DNA of 6,129 nt from an uncultured Oscillospiraceae bacterium (GTDB taxonomy: Bacteria > Bacillota > Clostridia > Oscillospirales > Acutalibacteraceae). This document shows positions 1-4,039 of the stretch, in pieces (the first letter of the stretch is position 1; each line of letters opens with the position of its first letter). The stretch spans positions 1 through 6,129 of the forward strand of contig CATXDC010000043.1 of the NCBI GenBank assembly GCA_958366985.1, given 5' to 3'. The notes under the pieces were generated by a model that worked only from the letters and a program-made list of their open reading frames with translations, was not told where the DNA came from and made no database searches. The position numbers were made by a program, and so were the translations under genes.

Positions 1-74
1 AAATGTCCGTATATCTCGGGAGAGATATGTCCGAGCCTGTCGTCTGCATTTATTAGTATTGATATTTTTTTCAT
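1..74 (-). CDS. GH51 alpha-L-arabinofuranosidase, N-terminal fragment
   Basis: The minus strand opens a reading frame at an ATG (74-72) that continues off the left edge of the window after 24 complete codons. The visible peptide begins MKKISILINADDRLGHISPE and continues IYGH. The pattern 'hydrophobic strand, INAD, then G.I.P.IYGHF' is the standard N-terminus of GH51 alpha-L-arabinofuranosidases, which hydrolyse terminal alpha-L-arabinofuranosyl residues from arabinan, arabinoxylan or arabinogalactan fragments and are usually cytoplasmic hexamers. A GGAGGT ribosome binding site sits 5 nt upstream, which fixes the start. There is no signal peptide, as expected for the family. The gene is divergent from the AraC-type regulator at 189, suggesting that regulator controls it. 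Only about 5% of a typical 500-residue enzyme is visible, so the catalytic glutamates cannot be checked. The family call rests on this short motif plus the neighbouring arabinosidase and is inference of good quality. Confidence 0.82.
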   Translation of the reverse strand, partial: MKKISILINADDRLGHISPEIYGH

Positions 75-79
75 ATTAT

Positions 80-85
80 ACCTCC
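80..85 (-). promoter_or_regulatory. Ribosome binding site of the GH51 gene
   Basis: GGAGGT on the minus strand, 5 nt before the ATG at 74-72. It is a strong Shine-Dalgarno match and supports reading the left-edge fragment as a true gene start. Confidence 0.85.
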
Positions 86-111
86 GCCGCATACTGAATT
101 ATTATATTATT

Positions 112-140
112 AGTATAAACCATTGACTTTGGTATTGCAA
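112..140 (-). promoter_or_regulatory. Predicted sigma-A promoter of the GH51 gene
   Basis: On the minus strand a -35 element TTGCAA (140-135) is followed after exactly 17 nt by a -10 element TATACT (117-112). Transcription would start near 105 and give a leader of about 30 nt carrying the GGAGGT site. Both boxes deviate slightly from consensus, which fits a regulated promoter. It overlaps the oppositely directed promoter of the AraC-type gene by 18 bp, so polymerase could not occupy both at once. Predicted from sequence only. Confidence 0.6.
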
Positions 141-146
141 TGACTT
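121..146 (+). repeat. Direct repeat, candidate AraC-type half-sites
   Basis: CATTGACTT (121-129) and CAATGACTT (138-146) match at 8 of 9 positions with a 17-bp period. AraC-family proteins use two helix-turn-helix units and often bind tandem direct half-sites one or two helical turns apart, so this is a plausible site for the adjacent regulator. Part of the first copy is also the regulator's -35 box, so autoregulation would follow. Function not demonstrated. Confidence 0.35.
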
Positions 147-151
147 ATAAT
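123..151 (+). promoter_or_regulatory. Predicted sigma-A promoter of the first AraC-type gene
   Basis: TTGACT (123-128), a 17-nt spacer, then a perfect TATAAT (146-151). The start of transcription would be about 158-160, leaving a leader of about 30 nt before the ATG at 189. This is near-consensus and should give steady regulator expression unless repressed. Its -35 region lies inside the promoter of the divergent GH51 gene, so the two compete. An alternative plus-strand pairing exists (TTGCAA 135-140, 16 nt, TATACT 157-162), but it is weaker. Confidence 0.7.
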
Positions 152-177
152 ATTATTATACTAACCGTTCGTACTTT

Positions 178-183
178 GAGGTG
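178..183 (+). promoter_or_regulatory. Ribosome binding site of the first AraC-type gene
   Basis: GAGGTG, 5 nt before the ATG at 189. It matches the anti-Shine-Dalgarno sequence well and supports that ATG over any internal start. Confidence 0.8.
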
Positions 184-188
184 ATAAT

Positions 189-983
189 ATGATAAGTATA
201 AACACAGTCTGTCAGAACGTAAGACACAAAGGGAATTTTGAAATATGCAGACCGGATGGTTCGGGAGATAATCTTCTTGTTATCTTCAAGACCTCCGCTG
301 TTCTGATACAAAACGGCGAAGAAATAACTGTTTCTCCCGACAGCCTCATTTTATACAGCAAGGGAACAATGCAGCATTACAAAACTCTGTGCGGAAGTTA
401 TGTTAATCACTTTGTCCATTTTGATACGGACGATACCGAGCTTATGAATGGGATAAAAACTGACACGCTTATCACCTCGGCGGATATTCCTGCAATTGAA
501 GAGCTGCTTGCTATATTATGCCGTGAAAATGTAGTCGGTTCGACCAACAGGAAACAGTACGAAAATATGCTTATGCAGATGATACTCATGAAAATATCCG
601 AAAGCAGCATAAATCCTGACAGCGATAAAAGCCGCATTTCCGCTCTTGAAATGCTCCGCACCGATATTTACAGCAATGCAGGGAACTACAGCAATATATA
701 TCAGCTTGCTGAAAAAATGAATCTGAGTCCGTCATATCTTCAGGCAATATACAAACGGAAATTCGGGATAAGCTGTTATGAAGATATTTTATCCGCAAAG
801 ATCAAGACAGGACAATATTATCTTTCGACCACCGATATGACAGTTAAGGAAATATCAGACCTCTGCGGATACGGAAATGAGATATGCTTTATGAAGATAT
901 TCAAAAAAAGAACAGGGATCACACCGAGTGAGTACAGGAAAATTTCCAAGAATGATAATTTGAAAAACAACTTTATATGGTAA
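189..983 (+). CDS. AraC-family transcriptional regulator (GH51 side)
   Basis: A 264-residue protein with the usual two-part AraC plan. Residues about 20-90 look like the small beta-barrel (cupin) effector domain, including the strand motif YVNHFVHF near 71-78 that corresponds to the common 'W.HF' motif of the family. Residues about 155-255 hold two helix-turn-helix units. The first is around 170-192 (YQLAEKMNLSPSYLQAIYKR). The second is around 217-241 and ends in the family signature GITPSEYRK (243-251). Length is normal for the family. It lies divergently from the GH51 gene, with overlapping promoters, so it most likely activates or represses that gene in response to a sugar and may regulate itself. 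The effector cannot be read from the sequence; arabinose or an arabino-oligosaccharide is a guess from context. It converges on the second AraC-type gene, and no clear terminator follows its stop codon. Family call is very secure, target moderate. Confidence 0.93.
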   Translation: MISINTVCQNVRHKGNFEICRPDGSGDNLLVIFKTSAVLIQNGEEITVSPDSLILYSKGTMQHYKTLCGSYVNHFVHFDTDDTELMNGIKTDTLITSADIPAIEELLAILCRENVVGSTNRKQYENMLMQMILMKISESSINPDSDKSRISALEMLRTDIYSNAGNYSNIYQLAEKMNLSPSYLQAIYKRKFGISCYEDILSAKIKTGQYYLSTTDMTVKEISDLCGYGNEICFMKIFKKRTGITPSEYRKISKNDNLKNNFIW

Positions 984-1054
984 GAAATAAACTTTTATGA
1001 TGAATTTTTTTGAACATTGCGCAGATATTGCTTCGGTTGGCATAATCGTTGATT
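984..1054. other. AT-rich junction between convergent transcription units
   Basis: This short stretch separates the end of the first AraC-type gene from the end of the small minus-strand ORF. I see no convincing hairpin followed by a T-run on the plus strand; the T-run at about 1006-1012 has no GC-rich stem before it. Plus-strand transcription may therefore read into the convergent unit. Confidence 0.4.
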
Positions 1055-1216
1055 TTACAGAAGATACGGAAACATATATTGTATATTATCTATTTTCTTT
1101 TCAGCAAATTCAAGCTCTGTCAGCGTGATCTTCATAAAAAAATCGGGTTGTCCGTTAAGGGCAACCACGATCGTGCAGAAAAATATATTGACTTGTTCAA
1201 AGGGATATTTAACCAT
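1055..1216 (-). CDS. Possible small protein coupled to the second AraC-type gene (53 aa)
   Basis: An open frame of 53 codons starts at an ATG (1216-1214) that shares one base with the TGA stop of the second AraC-type gene (1218-1216), giving TGATG, a classic arrangement for translational coupling. The peptide begins MVKYPFEQVNIFFCTIVVAL, has a short hydrophobic stretch (about residues 9-20), and continues into a charged, helix-like segment (about 31-46, including TELEFAEKKIDNI) ending MFPYLL. I do not recognise the family. Against it: there is no Shine-Dalgarno sequence before its ATG, and a terminator-like hairpin with a seven-T run lies within the frame. It may be a real small protein, a decayed remnant of a larger gene, or chance. 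The product would be cytoplasmic or weakly membrane-associated; no function is proposed. Confidence 0.38.
   Translation of the reverse strand: MVKYPFEQVNIFFCTIVVALNGQPDFFMKITLTELEFAEKKIDNIQYMFPYLL
1136..1166 (-). terminator. Predicted intrinsic terminator or attenuator of the second AraC-type gene
   Basis: On the minus strand, GGTTGCCC (1166-1159) can pair with GGACAACC (1153-1146) across a 5-nt loop with one C-A mismatch. After three bases a run of seven T residues follows (1142-1136). It starts about 50 nt past the stop codon at 1216, the expected place for an intrinsic terminator of that gene. If the small overlapping ORF is real, this would sit inside it and act as an attenuator or be fortuitous. 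Confidence 0.5.
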
Positions 1217-2034
1217 CAATATTTTGTCTGTATCTGCTTTCTGTAATCGGTAGGCGGAACTCCGACATAAGCACGGAATTTCTTACTGAAATAAAGCATA
1301 TCGGCAAATCCGAGTGCATCGGCTATCTCACCTACCGACATCAATGTTGAACGCAGAAGATGACAGGCTTTTTTCATCCTTGCGGCATTGTGATACTGCC
1401 CCATTGAAATGCCTTTTTCACGCTTGAACTCTGCTGCAAGACGGCTGTAGCTCAGATAGAATTGTTCGCTTATGAGTGCTTTTGAAAAGTCCATGTCCGT
1501 CTGCGTGTCAAGGAAAGCGCATATTTTATCCATGACGCTCTCACCCTCAGACTGTTCCAAACATAGGTCGAGCAGGATATCATAAAGCTGTGCATTGGTG
1601 CGAAGCTTCCGCATTTTTTTCGAGCTGTGAAAGGCTTTGCACAGCATATAAAGCTTTTCTTCAATAATACTGCCCGCCAATCCGCACGTTTTCTTCGGGA
1701 GATAAACTCTCTCTGTTCCTTTTTCATCAGGAAAAGAAAAATGGACATATATCCAGCGTGTCCCTCTGAGAGTTTCAATCTTTCCAAAGTGGCGCAGTCC
1801 ATTTTTCAGGAAAAGCAATTCTCCTGCCCTTATTTCATAGTCAATGTCATTCTCCGATACATACATCACACCGTCCGTAACAAGTATCATAACGTTAAAA
1901 TCTGCCATTCTGTCCATATGATAAAAGCTATCCGTAGCCGTAAGTATGTCACAGTCGGATACGAGCGGCAGAGTTTTTTCATCCACTGATACAAGTGCAA
2001 TAATATTCTCCATATAATCAGAACTTTTCTCCAT
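1216..2034 (-). CDS. AraC-family transcriptional regulator (GH127 side)
   Basis: A 272-residue protein of normal AraC-family length. Residues about 40-100 form the predicted cupin-type sensor domain, with AGELLFLKNGLRHFG (70-84) and the strand motif RWIYVHF (93-99) typical of the group. The C-terminal part carries two helix-turn-helix units, about 185-207 and 232-255. The second contains VGEIADALGFADMLYFSKKF (234-253) and ends GVPPTDYRKQ (258-267), a near-textbook AraC signature. It is divergent from the GH127-GH2 operon, with overlapping promoters, so it most likely controls that operon. The start is uncertain. The ATG at 2034 has no ribosome binding site and only about 13 nt of predicted leader. 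An in-frame ATG at 2013 (residue 8) has a GGAG 15 nt upstream, which is longer than usual spacing. Its stop overlaps the start of a possible 53-aa ORF. Effector unknown. Confidence 0.93.
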   Translation of the reverse strand: MEKSSDYMENIIALVSVDEKTLPLVSDCDILTATDSFYHMDRMADFNVMILVTDGVMYVSENDIDYEIRAGELLFLKNGLRHFGKIETLRGTRWIYVHFSFPDEKGTERVYLPKKTCGLAGSIIEEKLYMLCKAFHSSKKMRKLRTNAQLYDILLDLCLEQSEGESVMDKICAFLDTQTDMDFSKALISEQFYLSYSRLAAEFKREKGISMGQYHNAARMKKACHLLRSTLMSVGEIADALGFADMLYFSKKFRAYVGVPPTDYRKQIQTKY

Positions 2035-2042
2035 TTAAAAAA

Positions 2043-2071
2043 TTGTTTTATAGTATTATAATACATATAAG
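2043..2071 (+). promoter_or_regulatory. Predicted promoter of the GH127-GH2 operon
   Basis: TTGTTT (2043-2048), 17 nt, then TATAAG (2066-2071). Transcription would start near 2078, just ahead of the ribosome binding site. The weak -35 fits an activator-dependent promoter. A perfect TATAAT at 2057-2062 is an alternative -10, but only TTTAAA (2034-2039) lies at -35 distance from it. Either choice overlaps the divergent regulator promoter. Confidence 0.5.
2053..2064. repeat. Perfect 12-bp palindrome, candidate operator
   Basis: GTATTATAATAC reads the same on both strands. It covers the -10 box of the minus-strand regulator promoter and lies in the spacer of the predicted plus-strand operon promoter, so a protein bound here could affect both directions. 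It also supplies a TATAAT on each strand, which could explain the symmetry without an operator. Confidence 0.45.
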
Positions 2072-2083
2072 CTCAAAAGTCAA
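2055..2083 (-). promoter_or_regulatory. Predicted sigma-A promoter of the second AraC-type gene
   Basis: Minus-strand TTGACT (2083-2078), a 17-nt spacer, then TATAAT (2060-2055). This is the same hexamer pair and spacing as the promoter of the first AraC-type gene, and the bases after the -35 (TTGACTTT) also agree. The start would be near 2048, only about 13 nt before the ATG at 2034. The -10 lies inside a 12-bp palindrome. Confidence 0.7.
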
Positions 2084-2084
2084 C

Positions 2085-2091
2085 AAGGAGG
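2085..2091 (+). promoter_or_regulatory. Ribosome binding site of the GH127 gene
   Basis: AAGGAGG, 9 nt before the ATG at 2101. A near-perfect Shine-Dalgarno sequence that fixes this start and predicts strong translation. Confidence 0.9.
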
Positions 2092-2100
2092 AGCAAGCTT

Positions 2101-4002
2101 ATGAAAACACAGAAGCAGATTCCCGTTACTTCATACAAGGCATCGGGATTTACGGAAAAATATCAGAATATCGTCCACAGCACTGTCATTCCATATCAGT
2201 ACAGTGTGCTTTGGGACAAGGCTGACGGTGCGGAAAAGAGCCACGTTGCCGCCAACTTTATCAACGCCGCAAAGGCTCTCAGAGGTGAAGACCCCGGGGA
2301 CGGCTTTTACGGAATGGTCTTTCAGGACAGCGATGCTTACAAATGGCTCGAAGCAGCGGCTTATGCGGTCGCAGACAAGCCTGATGAAAACCTCGAACGG
2401 CAGGCTGACGAGCTCATTGACCTTATCGCCGATGCGCAGGACAAGGACGGCTATCTCAACACATTTTTCACTATAAAGGACACGGAAAAGCGCTGGACAA
2501 ATCTGCTCGAGGGTCATGAACTGTACTGCTCGGGACACCTCATCGAAGCCGCCTGCACTTATTACGAAGCAACGGGAAAGCGAAAGCTTCTTGATATTGC
2601 CGTAAAAAACGCCGAGTGCATCTATGATCGTTTCGTCATGCAAAATACCGAGGGTATTCCTGGACACCCCGAGATCGAACTTGCCCTGCTGAGATTATAC
2701 CGTCTTACCGAAAACAAGCATTTTCTTGAACTTGCCCAAAAATTTATCAACGAGCGAGGAAAAGCTCCCGACTTTTGGGCGAGAGAAGCGAAAAAGCGCA
2801 GTTGGAGCGTTTGGAACAGCGACCCTTGGGGCAATGATTACCGACAGAGTGCAAAGCCTGTCCGTGAACAAACCGAAGCTGTTGGGCACGCTGTCCGCGC
2901 AGTATATCTTTACACGGGAATGGCTGACCTCGCCGCCGAAACAGAGGACAAAGAGCTTTTTGCAGCTTGCCGCCGCTTGTGGGAAAACATCGTCCACAGA
3001 AAAATGTACATAACGGGCGGCATAGGCTCGACCGTTCAGGGCGAAGCCTTCACAGTTGACTACGACCTGCCGCCCGATACGGCTTACTCCGAAACCTGCG
3101 CAGCGATCGGCTTGATATTCTTTGCGGAAAAGATGCTTGAAAACGAGATAAACGGCGAATACGGCGATGTTATGGAGCTTGTTTTCTACAACACCGTCCT
3201 CGCAGGAATGCAGCTTGACGGAAAACGCTTTTTCTATGTAAATCCGCTTGAAGTTGACATCGGCATTTCGGGAAAAGCCTGCACACATTCACATGTTCTC
3301 CCTTCACGCCCGAAGTGGTATGCCTGCGCATGCTGTCCTCCGAACGCAGCAAGGCTCATCGGCTCTATCGGAAAATATGCTTACGGCGAAAAGGGCGATA
3401 CTGCTTACTGTCACCTTTTCACATCGGGAAAAGTAAGCTTTTCAAATGGAATGAAGCTTGAATGTACGACCTCTTATCCCTATGATATGACGATAAAATA
3501 CAACATTTCGGGTCGCGGAAAAGTCGCTGTTCGCATACCGAAATGGAGCAGGGAATTTTCGCTCAAAGTCAACGGCAAGGTTACTTCGGTCATTCCAAAG
3601 AATGGATATATTTACATTGATGTAGACGAAAAAGCTAAGATCGAGCTTGCCCTTGACGGAACTCCGAGATATGTAAGAGCGTCAAACAAAGTTCCAAGAC
3701 TTACGGGAATGACAGCGCTTATGAGAGGTCCTCTCGTTTACTGCTTTGAGGGCACGGACAATGACGATGTAAGGTCGATACGCATTGACAGGAGTCAGAA
3801 GCCTTTTGCCGGCGAATTTGAACCCGATCTTCTCGGTGGAACGATACAGCTCACAGCAAAAGCTTTCCGTGCAGAGGACTGCGACGATCTTTACAGCTGC
3901 GAAGCTGAAAAACTTACTCCGTGTGATGCGGTCGCTGTCCCCTATTACACATGGGGCAATCGCGGCGAGAACGATATGAGGGTTTGGATGAATACCATAT
4001 AA
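2101..4002 (+). CDS. GH127 beta-L-arabinofuranosidase-type glycosidase
   Basis: A 633-residue protein, close to the usual 640-660 of GH127 enzymes. Residues about 10-430 form the (alpha/alpha)6 catalytic barrel and about 435-630 the C-terminal beta-rich part. By motif comparison with the characterised Bifidobacterium longum HypBA1, E315 in QGEAF matches its acid/base glutamate, E331 and C333 in SETC match zinc ligands, and C411-C412 in ACCPPN match the nucleophile cysteine and its neighbouring zinc ligand. The E315-E331 spacing of 16 residues equals that of HypBA1. All key residues are present, so the enzyme should be active. HypBA1 releases L-arabinose from beta-1,2-linked arabinofuranosides of hydroxyproline-rich plant proteins; some GH127 members act on other sugars such as aceric acid in rhamnogalacturonan II, so substrate is inferred. 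There is no signal peptide, so it is probably cytoplasmic. First gene of a likely operon with the GH2 gene. Confidence 0.95.
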   Translation: MKTQKQIPVTSYKASGFTEKYQNIVHSTVIPYQYSVLWDKADGAEKSHVAANFINAAKALRGEDPGDGFYGMVFQDSDAYKWLEAAAYAVADKPDENLERQADELIDLIADAQDKDGYLNTFFTIKDTEKRWTNLLEGHELYCSGHLIEAACTYYEATGKRKLLDIAVKNAECIYDRFVMQNTEGIPGHPEIELALLRLYRLTENKHFLELAQKFINERGKAPDFWAREAKKRSWSVWNSDPWGNDYRQSAKPVREQTEAVGHAVRAVYLYTGMADLAAETEDKELFAACRRLWENIVHRKMYITGGIGSTVQGEAFTVDYDLPPDTAYSETCAAIGLIFFAEKMLENEINGEYGDVMELVFYNTVLAGMQLDGKRFFYVNPLEVDIGISGKACTHSHVLPSRPKWYACACCPPNAARLIGSIGKYAYGEKGDTAYCHLFTSGKVSFSNGMKLECTTSYPYDMTIKYNISGRGKVAVRIPKWSREFSLKVNGKVTSVIPKNGYIYIDVDEKAKIELALDGTPRYVRASNKVPRLTGMTALMRGPLVYCFEGTDNDDVRSIRIDRSQKPFAGEFEPDLLGGTIQLTAKAFRAEDCDDLYSCEAEKLTPCDAVAVPYYTWGNRGENDMRVWMNTI

Positions 4003-4025
4003 AAACGAATCGAATCCTATAATTT

Positions 4026-4031
4026 AAGGGG
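4026..4031 (+). promoter_or_regulatory. Ribosome binding site of the GH2 gene
   Basis: AAGGGG, 8 nt before the ATG at 4040. Moderate Shine-Dalgarno match, weaker than that of the preceding gene. The 37-nt gap has no terminator hairpin, which supports cotranscription with the GH127 gene. Confidence 0.7.
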
Positions 4032-4039
4032 AAATATTT

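Larger units (their letters stand above)
110..164. repeat. Inverted repeat with central TTGCAA palindrome (candidate operator)
   Basis: A perfect 9-bp inverted repeat, TTAGTATAA (110-118) and TTATACTAA (156-164), brackets the divergent promoters. Its centre at 137 nearly coincides with the palindrome ATTGCAAT (134-141). The left arm contains the GH51 -10 box and the right arm lies at the transcription start of the regulator. The AT-rich arms could arise from mirrored -10 boxes alone, so a binding role is inference. Confidence 0.45.

Noticed and set aside
1003..1014. T-run after the first AraC-type gene as a terminator
   Set aside because: No GC-containing stem precedes it; the only pairing available is a few A-T pairs.
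1049..1246. Plus-strand 65-aa open frame starting at TTG between the two regulators
   Set aside because: Start codon is TTG without a ribosome binding site, composition is low-complexity, and its end runs antisense into the second AraC-type gene.
2695..3288. Long antisense open frame (197 aa) within the GH127 gene
   Set aside because: It is fully antisense to a well-supported enzyme with all catalytic motifs, and its protein matches no family I recognise. Long shadow frames are common opposite such genes.
4018..4023. TATAAT just before the GH2 gene as a separate promoter
   Set aside because: No -35 element lies at 16-18 bp, and transcription would start at or inside the ribosome binding site at 4026-4031.
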